Source: Procambarus clarkii (lineage: Eukaryota; Arthropoda; Malacostraca; Decapoda; Cambaridae). Taken from it: a stretch of 64,000 bases of DNA. This document shows, piece after piece, positions 49,021 through 60,372 of this stretch. Positions within the stretch are counted from its first letter, which is position 1; each line of letters opens with the position of its first letter. Location: positions 21,833,427 to 21,897,426 of the forward strand of contig NC_091156.1 in the NCBI RefSeq assembly GCF_040958095.1, given 5' to 3'. The notes beneath the pieces are model-generated. The model worked only from the letters and a program-made list of their open reading frames with translations, was not told the DNA's origin and ran no database searches. Both the position numbers and the translations under genes were made by a program.

Positions 49021-49262
49021 CAGCTAAATGGACAGCGCTTCGGATTCGTAGTACTGAGTTTCCGGGTTCAATCCCAGGTGGAGTCGGAAACAAATGAGCA
49101 GGGTTTCTTTTACCCTGATGCATCTGTTCACCTAGCAGTAAATAGGTACCTGGGAGTTAGACAGCTGCTACGGGCTGCTTCCTGGGTGTGTGTAACAAAA
49201 AGGAGGCCTGGTCGAGGACCGGGCCGCGGGGACGCTAAGCCCCGAAATCATCTCAAGGTAAC
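49011..49262 (+). mobile_element. tRNA-derived SINE, family 1, copy 2
   Basis: The head CTGACAGCTAAATGGACAG continues with GCTTCGGATTCGTAG, the B-box GGGTTCAATCCC, the body TAGCAGTAAATAGGTACC and the end CCCCGAAATCATCTCAAG. It agrees closely with copy 1 (44553-44826) over its whole length. It is flanked by minisatellites on both sides: the CAGCTG array upstream and a 39-bp array 20 bp downstream. Confidence 0.9.
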
Positions 49263-49282
49263 ATGACCGGCACTTGGCTGTG

Positions 49283-49676
49283 GAGTAAGCAGCACCAGCG
49301 TGGAGTCCACCGCCAGCACCAGAGTAAGCAGCACCAGCGTGGAGTCCACCGCCAGGACCAGAGTAAGCAGCACCAGCGTGGAGTCCACCGCCAGGACCAG
49401 AGTAAGCAGCACCAGTGTGGAGTCCACCGCCAGGACCAGAGTAAGCAGCACCAGTGTGGAGTCCACCACCAGGACCAGAGTAAGCAGCACCAGTGTGGAG
49501 TCCACCGCCAGGACCAGAGTAAGCAGCACCAGCGTGGAGTCCACCGCCAGCACCAGAGTAAGCAGCACCAGTGTGGAGTCCACCGCCAGGACCAGAGTAA
49601 GCAGCACCAGCGTGGAGTCCACCGCCAGGACCAGAGTAAGCAGCACCAGCGTGGAGTCCACCACCAGGACCTGAGG
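49283..49676. repeat. 39-bp minisatellite, 10 copies
   Basis: Core AGCAGCACCAGCGTGGAG with variants CAGTGTGG, CCACCACCAGG and GCCAGCACC against GCCAGGACC. The unit is a multiple of three, so frames give 13-residue repeats such as VDSTLVLLTLVLA (minus); these are not supported as genes. Confidence 0.96.
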
Positions 49677-50440
49677 GACAACCAGAACACTCTCCGAATG
49701 ATGATTATTCTTTACATATCACTCCTGACTCTCCTCTCACATGTAACTCTCCTCCCTCCCTCCCCGGGCCCTGAGTGAGTGGAAAGTCCCGCTTGTCAAG
49801 CCTGGTGTTCAATACACAACAGTATAGGGCCTGACTGTTGACCGCCCCCGCATGTCAAGCCTAATGTTCAATACACAACAGTAGGGACCATGACTGTTGA
49901 CCGCCCCCGCCCACGCCACCGCTCCTGGTCAAACACCACGACGCCCTCTCCCTCGTCCCGGCGCCACCCGTCTCATGCTCCCTAAACATTAATTCCTTCG
50001 TTTTACCGGGAAAATAAAGGCCAAATATTTTAATCATTAGCAGTTATATTATTAGCGGTCGCAGCATGACGCTTGAAGGGAATTACATCCTGCTGATCCT
50101 TCAGTGATGACCTCGTCTACATTGTTGACACAACTGTTAACTTGCTTGTGTCTAGTTGTGATCCATGCTACCACCAGTGGTGGGGATGAAGCTACCACCA
50201 CTGGAGGGGATGCTACCACCACCACTGGTGATGAAGCAATCACCACTCTTGATGAAGTCGTCCTCAGTCCCTGAGAGTGACTGAGGACGACTCTCAAATA
50301 CACTTATAAATATTTAGTAAATACTGAGACGAGCACGGAGGGAGATGGCTAAGCATCTCATAATGAATGTCATCTGAATCCGCCGCCATAGAACCGCAGA
50401 GGGTCAGGGCAGACTGGAGTTCGGAGAGAGAGAAAGGATT
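49677..50440. other. Unassigned spacer with a small direct duplication
   Basis: TGTTCAATACACAACAGTA occurs at about 49806 and 49864 within a roughly 58-bp direct repeat. CACCACTGG-type triplets recur at 50170-50250. No gene is supported. Confidence 0.5.
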
Positions 50441-50499
50441 GTTATAGGGGAGGCAGAAGTTGAGTGTGAAAATCTAAGGGACACGGTTCAAGAAGCGGT

Positions 50500-51780
50500 T
50501 TATGAGTAAGAAAAGAAGAAGGAAGATGAGAACCAGAGCTAACAGTCAAAATGTGGAAACCCAGTTCGGTTGCAACCGCCATTGGATCCGCTACAACAGA
50601 ACCATGGAGTTGAAGGAGTTGAAGGACTGGCGAGACATCTGGAACAAACTTACCCGCTATCTTGCGGAATTTCTTCAAGATCAAGGAGAGAAAAGTGTCA
50701 GCCATAATGGCGGAGACACTATTTCCAATTCTCATATTTAGCTCTACGAATGGCCTTACGGGTCACTGCACTCGCCTTCCAAAACAAAATAAAAGAATCA
50801 GGCGTATGTCAGCGTCGTTGTTTCTTCCAGGCTGCCCGATTACAGCAGACAGCATGAGCACAGTCTGAATTTTACCATGGAATGCACTTCCGCGTGCCCT
50901 GGGAGGTGGAGCGAGGAACGTGGAGAGTGGAGGGCAGTGTGGAGTACGGTGTCAAGAAAAAGGATTAGCGCTCGAGAGAGGGAGATCAGAGAGGTCAAGA
51001 ATAGTGTGTAAGGTGAGTAGATTCCAGTCAGCCTTGGCAAACTGCGACCTAGGGAAGGAGAGGTGAGGGTGAAAAGAGAAGGTAACAAAGATGGAGAAAT
51101 AGTCACTGTTATGGAGGTCATCAAGAATCCACCATGTGAACTCAAAATAAATAGAAGATGAGCAGAGAGAAAGATCAAGGCAGGAAAGGGTATGAGTGCA
51201 TGAGTCAACATGAGTGGGTTCACGAGAATTCAGAAGAGACAGAAAAGAAAAGAAGACAAATGGTTAAAAAAGGCGGCCTTGAGTGTTTGCCAGAGCATCA
51301 CCCCAGAGGGTATGCCGACAGTTAAAATCACCCAACAGGAGCACAGGCACTGGTAAGGAGTCCAAGGTGTATAAGATCAGGAAGAGAAAGCAAGACAGTT
51401 GGGGGAGATCAATGGACGTGACTGTGTATCATTTTCTTACAAAGATACGAGCAACAGAGGACTAAAACAGAGGACATGTGCGGCTGAAAAAGTAGAGAAA
51501 CAAAGATAATATCATGACAGATCAAGAGAGCAGTAGAGTTACGGGCCCCAGCAAAAACTGGAGAGGAAGAGAGAAAGGAATAATTTCAAAGGCGACCAGG
51601 ATGAGCGCCAAGCATCGGCTCCTGAAGACAGACACAAAGCAGTGAAACCTGAGAGATCAGGATTTGGAGTTCATGGAAGTAGCATAAAAGCCACAAATAT
51701 TCTGCTGAAATGAATTGACATAGTCAAAAACATAAATAATAGGAAAAAAAGACTAACTAATCCAAAGATGATCACAAGAT
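50500..51780 (-). pseudogene. LINE APE-type endonuclease remnant
   Basis: FAGARNSTALLICHDIIFV (near 51560), LLLGDFNCRHT-like codons (near 51330), EPTHVDSCTHTLSCLDLSLC (near 51190) and WWILDDLHNSDYFSIFV (near 51110) follow the order of Jockey endonucleases. The usual SDH motif reads SDY, so the catalytic His is lost. It ends in AVTRKAIRRAKYENWK-like sequence (near 50750) that normally precedes the RT. Several stops and frame changes are present. Confidence 0.7.
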
Positions 51781-52318
51781 ACTAGGGAGAATCAGGCTCA
51801 GGTTCAGTGAAATCAGGGTGTGGGGGGCATAGGTAAATCAGGCAAAGATGATATAGTCGAGAGGGCAGAAGGAGGGGATACATCCAGACTGACAGTCTTG
51901 GGTGTCAGGAGGCCTCGGAGATGGATGGTCAATGCAATGGGGATCGAAGGACAGTAACAGTGAAGTGCATTTGATCAAAGACAACGTCAGAGGCAGAATC
52001 AAGGGCTGCAGGAATCACCATTGCAGGGTCAGTTGACTCAGCCACGGAGATGGGGGCAGAGGCAGGGACAGAGCTGGAGGTGGAAAGCTGGCGATTGACC
52101 GACAGCTTCTTACCAGCCGGGGAGGAAGATGGAGAGGAGACAGGTTTATGCTTCTGACTGAGTTACAGGCGTACAAGCAGCAAGATGCTGTGCGACAGCC
52201 TCCACAGTCTCAACAGGAGAAGAAGAACGAGAGTAGATAACACGAAGGCGACCAGGAGGAGGATGGACATCAGCCTGGAAGGTCAAGTGTCGTAGAGGGC
52301 CAAAAAACTGAGGGAAGG

Positions 52319-53294
52319 TATTATGGACTGATGGTCTGCTATGGGGGATCTAGTATTATATTGGTGTAGGGTCAGCAGTTAGAATTCAGATGTATCAAGT
52401 ATTGGACATCATAAAGGCCCGGCCCCCAATAAAAATATAAGAGTAATACTTATAGTGGCTTACTGAAAATGTCAGCCTAGAGGTTAAAACTAACCTACTT
52501 ATTTATTAACCATTTAAAACTAACTTACTTATTTATTAACCCTTTAACAACCCCCCATATACATTCATACCAATAATAATAATAACTTTACCACACTATC
52601 TTACGTTAAAAGCCTTGGTCCACATAAGCAGGATACAAGGTTTTACAATGAGCACAAGCTAGGGTAAAGTCTACTAGGCAAGGGACACTAGCAAGGACTC
52701 TAGGTAGCTTACTGGTACTACTGGAGCCCACGTGGTTCCACTGGGATCCCCTTAGAGTAACCTAGAAATATAAACACTAGTGATCACCTAATTAATTACT
52801 ACACAGTAATACTTTACACATTAGAACATTCTTATGCTAGAAAATGTGAACACAACACCGTACTTATCTTGGTAAACTAGACACAAAATAAGGTAAGGGA
52901 GAGAAGCAGGAGGAAGGGGAGAGGGATGCAGAGATCTTAACACCATGACGCCAGCCCAGAGAAGGAAGCCAGCCTCGATGCTCAGCTTTCTCCAGCTCAC
53001 TCGCTGCCAGCCGACTCCTCAGCTAATCGTACCGCAGCCCTATATCCAAGTTTACTCAGATCTACTTTACTAATACTTTCTAATCATTTGTAAACATAGT
53101 TGATGCCTATTTTATTATTAATAATCAATCACACGCTCAGTCTTTAAATGCTCTGTGAGAAACAAGATTTGTCTTACGTCTGGCAAGGAAGATACGAACA
53201 GACACACATCTACAAGCGTCCCACATAATATAAAGTAGTTTATTTAGCTCAATTTGACCTCTAGCTTCCAATTGAGGAACCCAGGGTCGTAACA
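52319..53294 (-). mobile_element. Solo LTR candidate, about 976 bp
   Basis: In minus sense it starts TGTTACGACCCTGGGTTCC at 53294, a start like that of the fossil at 39231. GAAGG flanks it at 52314-52318 and 53295-53299, a possible 5-bp target duplication, although the far end is not a standard CA, so the left edge is provisional. TTAATAAATAAGT occurs twice inside. No internal coding domains were seen. It lies inside a Jockey-like LINE and is therefore younger than it. Confidence 0.55.
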
Positions 53295-53399
53295 GAAGGG
53301 CTGAGAAGAGAGACGGGGTTGACATGGGAGAGTCACAGTGGACAAAGAAGAGGGAGGAGGAAGAGAGGTAACACTGACCTAAGCAGAAGACGACTGGGA

Positions 53400-54628
53400 G
53401 GGAAGGGTGGAAACACAAGGCGGTGAAAGGTGAGGAAGATCCACGGGGTCAGTATGGAGAAGAACAGAAGACGGGGAGCTGGTGCAGGTACTGGGGTCTA
53501 AAGCCTGGAAACGGTTATGGAATTGGGAACAGAGTGGGAAGGAGAAGGGTGATGCAACACACGAGCCCAAATCATGTCAGAGAAAGAGTTAAGGCGACGA
53601 ACTTGGCGTCTTGCCTCAGGGAAAGAAATCTGATCACGATGTTGTAAATTGGGGATGGCTTCCTCACAGGGGATGGATGGCTTGGGATTCCACACAAGGG
53701 GCACAGGGCACCTCGCTAGTGCATCGCAAAAGACCATATCCAAATTTCCAGCACCTATTGATTTGCAATGGCGAGGAGAGGGAATGTATTCCTGAACGGA
53801 GCTTTTGGCATCAAAACGGAGGACGGAAGGGACCTACCATCAAAAGTGATTTTGACTACCCGAAGAGGCTTACGCCGACGACTATGAAGGGTCAAGTGAA
53901 CGTATCAATCTGGAGGATGGCCTTGGGACTCAATAATATATTTAATATTCTAGTGACAGACTTTTGGCTCTCTATCTCCAGTCACGGTGCCGGAGAATGA
54001 CAGTGCCAATGCTGGCATTTAACTGAGCAGTTTTGGAGACCTGAGCTGGTGTCTCACCAATGCAGGACAACGATACCAGGGGAGTCTGCTGCCTCCTGAG
54101 AAGGGGCTAGAACTACACATATGTTTAAAGCTTACACATATCCCACAGCAGGTGGAATTAAAAGTGACATGAGTATCAACTGAAGCAACCAGGTGTTTAT
54201 GGATGTGTAAATAATCAGGTCATGTACAATGTGAGGTCAAAATACTTAGTCCACTTGGCAGGATTAAACAAATTTTGTTATGTCGATGAGTTGGCCGACA
54301 TAACACCGACAGGAGGAATCATGCACACTTGAGTGTGAGAGGTACGGCGCCGAGTTCCTGCAGTATGAGCGGGGTTAAAAGGCACAGTTGTTACAACAAA
54401 AGATGGAGCCACTCCAGGTGACGAGGTGTTCACCACTGGGGAATTGGGGCTAGCCCTGCCAAGCAAGTGGGAGGGGAGTAGAGACGGTCAGTCAGGAGAG
54501 TTAACAGAGGAGCCTGGTCTGGGCCTAATGTAGTCGGGGCTACGGAGCCGATCTTCCATCACCGGCTGACTTGGGGCCGGGTTGCCCACCCCACAAGCCT
54601 GTGTAATAGTAGTCAGTTCAGTATCCAT
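53400..54628 (-). pseudogene. Jockey-like LINE ORF1 remnant
   Basis: A start codon at 54628 opens MDTELTTITQACGVGNPAPS and runs into a stop after about 50 residues. Later frames show YLHIHKHLVASVDTHVTFN (near 54200) and RDQISFPEARRQVRRLN then SFSDMIWARV (53570-53660). EARRQV followed by SFSD resembles the YPEARR...SFADV pattern I associate with Jockey-type ORF1. A clean zinc-knuckle CCHC was not made out. It would be an RNA-binding LINE protein; this copy is non-functional. Confidence 0.55.
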
Positions 54629-55837
54629 ACAATATTAATTTCAAAAGTCTGGGTCTCGGAGCCAAGGGATACCACCTACCATGGCAGTGTGAAAATATCC
54701 TTTTTCCCTGTGCACTTCTTAGCCCTGCTTTGGGCGTCAGACATGAAATGACTAATTTTGCCACACAAGTCTGGCACCGCGTTGGGTCCCAGAATGTGAG
54801 ATTTTACTGGTTAATGGGATTTGGATTCAAATATTTGCCTTCAACAAACAAATGAATACACTCTGGAGGCGTGAGCAAGACGCCAAAGATCTAAGTATTT
54901 CTGGTGGAGGTGAAGACCAGGGCGGTCTTCAATTCCACAAACAATACCAGACCTGCCTTACTTGGGTCGTTCTCTCTGCAACTTGCTTGCAAACAAATCT
55001 AGCAGGTAGAGGATGGGTTCTCACAACGAATTTTATATTCAGGGTTTGAGGCTCTGGGCTGGATCCTGAGCCAACTCAAATATATGACAATACCAAGTAG
55101 CAAGTGGTGGTGGGCAGTATCTATGGTGGGCAGTACTGCAGGGTGAGGAACACCACCAATGGTATGTGTAACAAAATAAATGAATTTATTCAACAACTTA
55201 CTTACTAAAACACAGCTAATGACCCACATTAGTTACGTTACTGAAGAGTGTGACCTTACCCACTGTGACAACACCTCCACGCAGCAGGAGCCCGTCCCCG
55301 CCACACTGACAGGGGCAAGAGACACAACAGTCTCGACCCACTGGACAGGTCGTGAACAAAAGTGAACTAACCTGAACACTTAGTACGAAAATATATACAA
55401 AAGACACAATGTCACCACTACATTACATCACTATGAATTAATTAATTACGAAATTAATTAACATTAAATCACTCTATCACTCAGAGTGTCAACAATCAAT
55501 CAATTAATTAACCACCTTACGTTACCACACTGTCACTCCGACAGTTAACAATCAATTAGTTACGTTAGATAAACTATCACACAGTCAATCAACAACCAAT
55601 TATAATCAATACTTCAATAATTATAACAATTAACAACACAATTAATACTTACCACACAGACCAAACAACAACAAGGTTACTTCACAACACAACCCCACGA
55701 TAACCACACAATAATAATATTAATATAACTAGACCACCTTCCTTACGTGTGACCAAGATGACCGTAGTAATTCATCTCTCAACACTTCCTGTAACACATG
55801 TTAAACATTCCTCTCTCAAATGTGTTGTATAATATTG

Positions 55838-55876
<39 letters not shown>

Positions 55877-55881
55877 GTACG

Positions 55882-55912
<31 letters not shown>

Positions 55913-56323
55913 GACCCGTCACTCCAGTAGTGACCTGACCTCGTAAGGTTAAGAGCTGTTACTCCCTGATCTGACAGTTTATCACGTCCACGACCTCCTT
56001 GGACCTCAAGACGAAGACCGTTGGGAGATATACTCTGATGGATACCGAGATTGGGTGATTACTGATCACCAAAGAGTAATATCTGCATAACACTTTAAGT
56101 AACCCTGGTCTTAGTACTTACATTCACTCACACCATTCACGCTCTCTGCTGTCGCTGATGATCCAGGTGGCAGGTAGACTGTGGATTTAAGTGAGGGAAC
56201 TCAGCATTGTATCCCTTAGTGTTGGATAAGGTTTGACCTCTAGCTTGTCCTGATCAGCTGTCACATGATAGCTGATCAGTTCCGGAGATAACTGGGTTGT
56301 ACCACAGGAGCTGGTCACTCTGA
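54629..56323. other. AT-rich spacer, partly LINE 5' region, with microsatellite and hairpin
   Basis: The part next to 54628 may be the 5' UTR of the Jockey-like LINE. From 55160 to 55800 the sequence is AT-rich with many AATTAATT motifs. CTGATCAGCT (56250-56259) pairs perfectly with 56270-56279. No gene is supported. Confidence 0.45.
55842..55911. repeat. (CA)n microsatellite with a CG-containing centre
   Basis: Two CA runs separated by GCACGTACGCACG. Confidence 0.96.
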
Positions 56324-58468
56324 CACGACCCAGGTCACTACTGACCTGATGATGACCCAGGTCACTACTGACCTGATGATGACCCAGGTCACTACTGACC
56401 TGATGATGACCCATGTCACAACTGACCTGATGAGGACCCAGGTCACTACTGACCTGATGAGGACCCAGGTCACTACTGACCTCATGATGACCCAGGTCAC
56501 AACTGACCTGATGATGACCCAGGTCACTACTGACCTGATGATGACCCAGGTCACTACTGACCTGATGAGGACCCAGGTCACTACTGACCTGATGATGACC
56601 CAGGTCACAACTGACCTGAGGATGACCCAGGTCACAACTGACCTGATGATGACCCAGGTCACTACTGACCTGATGATGACCCAGGTCACAACTGACCTCA
56701 TGATGACCCAGGTCACTACTGACCTGATGATGACCCAGGTCACTACTGACCTCATGAGGACCCAGGTCACTACTGACCTGATGATGACCCAGGTCACAAC
56801 TGACCTCATGATGACCCAGGTCACTACTGACCTCATGAGGACCCAGGTCACTACTGACCTGATGATGACCCAGGTCACAACTGACCTCATGATGACCCAG
56901 GTCACTACTGACCTGATGATGACCCAGGTCACTACTGACCTGATGATGACCCAGGTCACTTCTGACCTGATGATGACCCAGGTCACAACTGACCTCATGA
57001 TGACCCAGGTCACTACTGACCTGATGATGACCCAGGTCACTACTGACCTGATGATGACCCAGGTCACTACTGACCTGATGATGACCCAGGTCACTACTGA
57101 CCTGATGATGACCCAGGTCACAACTGACCTGATGATGACCCAGGTCACTACTGACCTGATGATGACCCAGGTCACAACTGACCTGATGATGACCCAGGTC
57201 ACTACTGACCTGATGATGACCCAGGTCACAACTGACCTGATGATGACCCAGGTCACAACTGACCTGATGAGGACCCAGGTCACAACTGACCTCATGATGA
57301 CCCAGGTCACTACTGACCTGATGAGGACCCAGGTCACTACTGACCTCATGAGGACCCAGGTCACTACTGACCTCATGATGACCCAGGTCACTACTGACCT
57401 CATGATGACCCAGGTCACTACTGACCTCATGATGACCCAGGTCACTACTGACCTCATGAGGACCCAGGTCACTACTGACCTCATGAGGACCCAGGTCACT
57501 ACTGACCTCATGATGACCCAGGTCACTACTGACCTCATGATGACCCAGGTCACTACTGACCTCATGAGGACCCAGGTCACTACTGACCTCATGAGGACCC
57601 AGGTCACTACTGACCTCATGAGGACCCAGGTCACTACTGACCTCATGAGGACCCAGGTCACTACTGACCTCATGAGGACCCAGGTCACTACTGACCTCAT
57701 GATGACCCAGGTCACTACTGACCTCATGAGGACCCAGGTCACTACTGACCTCATGAGGACCCAGGTCACTACTGACCTCATGAGGACCCAGGTCACTACT
57801 GACCTCATGAGGACCCAGGTCACTACTGACCTCATGATGACCCAGGTCACTACTGACCTCATGATGACCCAGGTCACTACTGACCTCAAGATGACCCAGG
57901 TCACTACTGACCTCATGAGGACCCAGGTCACTACTGACCTCATGAGGACCCAGGTCACTACTGACCTCATGAGGACCCAGGTCACTACTGACCTCATGAT
58001 GACCCAGGTCACTACTGACCTCATGAGGACCCAGGTCACTACTGACCTCATGAGGACCCAGGTCACTACTAACCTCATGAGGACCCAGGTCACAACTGAC
58101 CTCATGATGACCCAGGTCACTACTGACCTCATGAGGACCCAGGTCACTACTGACCTCATGAGGACCCAGGTCACTACTGACCTCATGAGGACCCAGGTCA
58201 CTACTGACCTCATGAGGACCCAGGTCACTACTGACCTCATGAGGACCCAGGTCACTACTGACCTCATGAGGACCCAGGTCACTACTGACCTCATGATGAC
58301 CCAGGTCACAACTGACCTGATGATGACCCAGGTCACCACTGACCTGATGAGGACCCAGGTCACTACTGACCTCATGATGACCCAGGACACTACTGACCTC
58401 ATGATGACCCAGGTCACCACTGACCTCATGAGGACCCAGGTCACTACTGACCTGAGGATGACCCAGCC
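56324..58468. repeat. 27-bp minisatellite with AGGTCA inverted repeats, about 79 copies
   Basis: Each unit has AGGTCACTACTGACCT (or ACAAC in the centre) followed by GATGATGACCC, GATGAGGACCC, CATGATGACCC or CATGAGGACCC. GATGATG units dominate before about 57250 and CATGAGG units after. AGGTCA and TGACCT form an inverted repeat with a 4-base spacer in nearly every unit. The 27-bp period keeps frames open (MTQVTTDLM per unit), which is not evidence of a gene. Confidence 0.97.
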
Positions 58469-58551
58469 AGGGTGGCCGAGGACTGGTCAGTGTAGCCAGT
58501 GTGGCCGAGCGTTGGCCAGAACAGGAAGGGGGGGGGGCGTCGTCCCCAGCG

Positions 58552-59078
58552 GTGACGACTCAGGGAGTCGTACATTACCCCCTCACCACGACACCCACCC
58601 CAGGGAGTCGTACACGAGCCCCTCACCACGACACCCGCCCCAGGGAGTCGTACACGAGCCCCTCACCATGACACCCGCCCCAGGGAGTCGTACACGACCC
58701 CCTCACCACGACACCCGCCCCGGGGGAGTCGTACACGAGCCCCCTCACCACGACACCCGCTCCGGGGAGTCGTACACGAGCCCCCTCACCACGACACCCG
58801 CCCCAGGGAGTCGTACACGAGCCCCTCACCACGACATCCGCCCCGGGGAGTCGTACACGAGCCCCTCACCACGACACCCGCCCCGGGAAGTCGTACACGA
58901 GCCCGTCACCACGACATCCGCCCCGGGGAGTCGTACACGAGCCCTTCACCACGACACCCTCCCCAGGGAGTCGTACACGAGCCCCTCACCACGACACCCG
59001 CCCCAGGGAGTCGTACACGAGCCCCTCACCACGACACCCGCCCCAGGTGGTCGTACACGACCCCCTCACCACGACCAG
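58552..59078. repeat. 41-bp minisatellite, about 13 copies
   Basis: Core GGGAGTCGTACACGAGCC followed by CTCACCACGACACCCGCC. Variation is in length (CCCC or CCCCC) and at a few bases such as CATCC and GGGAAG. It starts about 85 bp after the 27-bp array. Confidence 0.94.
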
Positions 59079-59388
59079 GTGACACTGGAGGGACAGGTCT
59101 CAGTGAAGACAGTCACTGCTCAAGAAGACTGGGAAGACATGCCTGGCGCACATAAATGGATGTAAAGGAATAACAGAGTGAATATAATCAAGGCTGTAAT
59201 TATATCAGTATGAAATTGATCATGAAACAATGGATATTAATTGGTGACGTTTAATTCCAGGAACGAGCTAAGTAAATATTGGCTTGGAAATAGAGTTGAA
59301 GATTCACGTAACTAAACAGACTTGGGGTCGCTGGATGGTTGCGTGTACAGAAGGTGTTTGGGACGACATAAAAAGAGGTATCCTCGTG
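59079..59388. other. Unassigned spacer
   Basis: About 310 bp with no recognisable gene or repeat. Confidence 0.4.
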
Positions 59389-59652
59389 GTTATCTTGAGG
59401 TTATCTTGAGATGATTTCGGGGCTTTTCAGTGTCCCCGCGGCCCGGTCCTCGACCAGGCCTCCACCCCCAGGAAGCAACCCGTGACAGCTGACTAACTCC
59501 CAGGTACCTATTTTACTGCTAGGTAACAGGTGCATAGGGTGAAAGAAACTCTGCCCATTGTTTCTCGCTGGCGCCTGGGATCGAACCCGGGTCCACAGGA
59601 TCACAAGTCCAGCGTGCTGTCCGCTCGGCCGACCGGCTCCCGTGTGGGACAA
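59389..59652 (-). mobile_element. tRNA-derived SINE, family 1, copy 3 with a different tRNA-like head
   Basis: In minus sense the head reads GTCGGCCGAGCGGACAGCAC and the B-box GGGTTCGATCCC, a clear tRNA-like pair of Pol III boxes. The body (TAGCAGTAAAATAGGTACC) and 3' end (CCCCGAAATCATCTCAAG) match copies 1 and 2. The ATCTTGAGG motif is doubled at the 3' end. Its head differs from the CAGCTGAGTGG head of the other copies, so it is a subfamily. Confidence 0.9.
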
Positions 59653-59734
59653 AATGACTTCTGAATTTTCCTCTTGCTTCTGTGGCCATTAGACCCTTCG
59701 CCTTATTGAAGACTGTAACCTGCACTGATTCAGT

Positions 59735-60372
59735 CAAACACCACAGTATCAAAGGCTCTGCTAAAGGTCAACATATAGACTGTTACAATTCTTCCCGCTG
59801 TCAGCTACTTCAAATATACCGGGGAAGAATGATAGGAAATTATATAAGTAAAACCATGTTGTTATTCCTGTATGATTCATGTTTTTCAAGAGTGTTTTCT
59901 ACAGAGCAATTTTCCTTCAGAAGATGTTACAGTAATTGGGCAGTAGTTTAACTCAAGTGATCTTTCTCCCTTATTAAAGTAAGTAATTATCAATAGAAGG
60001 TACCAAACTCTCCCTTATTAAAGTAAGTAATTATCAATAGAAGGCTCCAAACTCTCCCTTATTAAAGTAAGTAATTATCAATAGAAGGCTCCAAACTCTC
60101 CCTTATTAAAGTAAGTAATTATCAATAGAAGGCACCAAACTCTCCCTTATTAAAGTAAGTAATTATCAATAGAAGGCACCAAACTCTCCCTTATTAAAGT
60201 AAGTAATTATCAATAGAAGGCACCAAACTCTCCCTTATTAAAGATCAGCACCACAAGACTCCTTCTATGACTCTACACTCTGCCAGACTCTCTTAAAATG
60301 CTACACAAGGACTCACTAAGCTCTTCTCTGCACTCTTGAAGCACCCTGGCAAACACTTCGTCTCGCCCTGGG
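59735..60372 (-). mobile_element. CR1-like LINE RT fragment hosting a tandem repeat
   Basis: It aligns by eye to RT codons of the LINE at 17238-20755: plus-strand TATCAAAGGCTCTGCTAAAG against TATCAAAAGCTTTGCTGAAG, shared AAAACCATGTTG, ATGTTTTTCAAGA and ACTCAAGTGATCT-type blocks. On the minus strand GRDEVFARVLQECREELSE (60273-60370) matches GPDEVFARVLKECEEELSE. A 44-bp tandem repeat interrupts it at 59970-60243, and at its 5' side it passes into the 33-bp array. Confidence 0.85.
59970..60243. repeat. 44-bp tandem repeat, six copies, inside LINE sequence
   Basis: GTAAGTAATTATCAATAG recurs every 44 bp (59979, 60023 and so on) with nearly identical units. The CTCCCTTATTAAAG part of the unit is LINE-derived, since LINE sequence of the same kind lies at the left edge and continues at the right edge (ATCAGCACCACAAGACTCC). 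Each unit has a GTAAGT splice-donor-like motif. Confidence 0.93.

Larger units (their letters stand above)
50441..54628 (-). mobile_element. Jockey-like LINE, split by an LTR insertion
   Basis: In minus sense this contains an ORF1-like region (54628 to about 52100) followed by an endonuclease (about 51780-50500), in the order usual for Jockey-clade LINEs. No reverse transcriptase remains; the 3' side is lost near 50441. The ORF1 and its junction to ORF2 are separated by the LTR candidate at 52319-53294. Reading frames are broken many times, so the copy is old. Confidence 0.7.

Noticed and set aside
55130-56320. Another LTR element
   Set aside because: AT-rich sequence with a TTTATTCAAC-like motif was suggestive, but no ends, target duplication or domains could be found.
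56315-59165. MTQVTTDLM repeat protein and its minus counterpart
   Set aside because: The 27-bp period explains the open frame on both strands; no secretion or domain signal is present.
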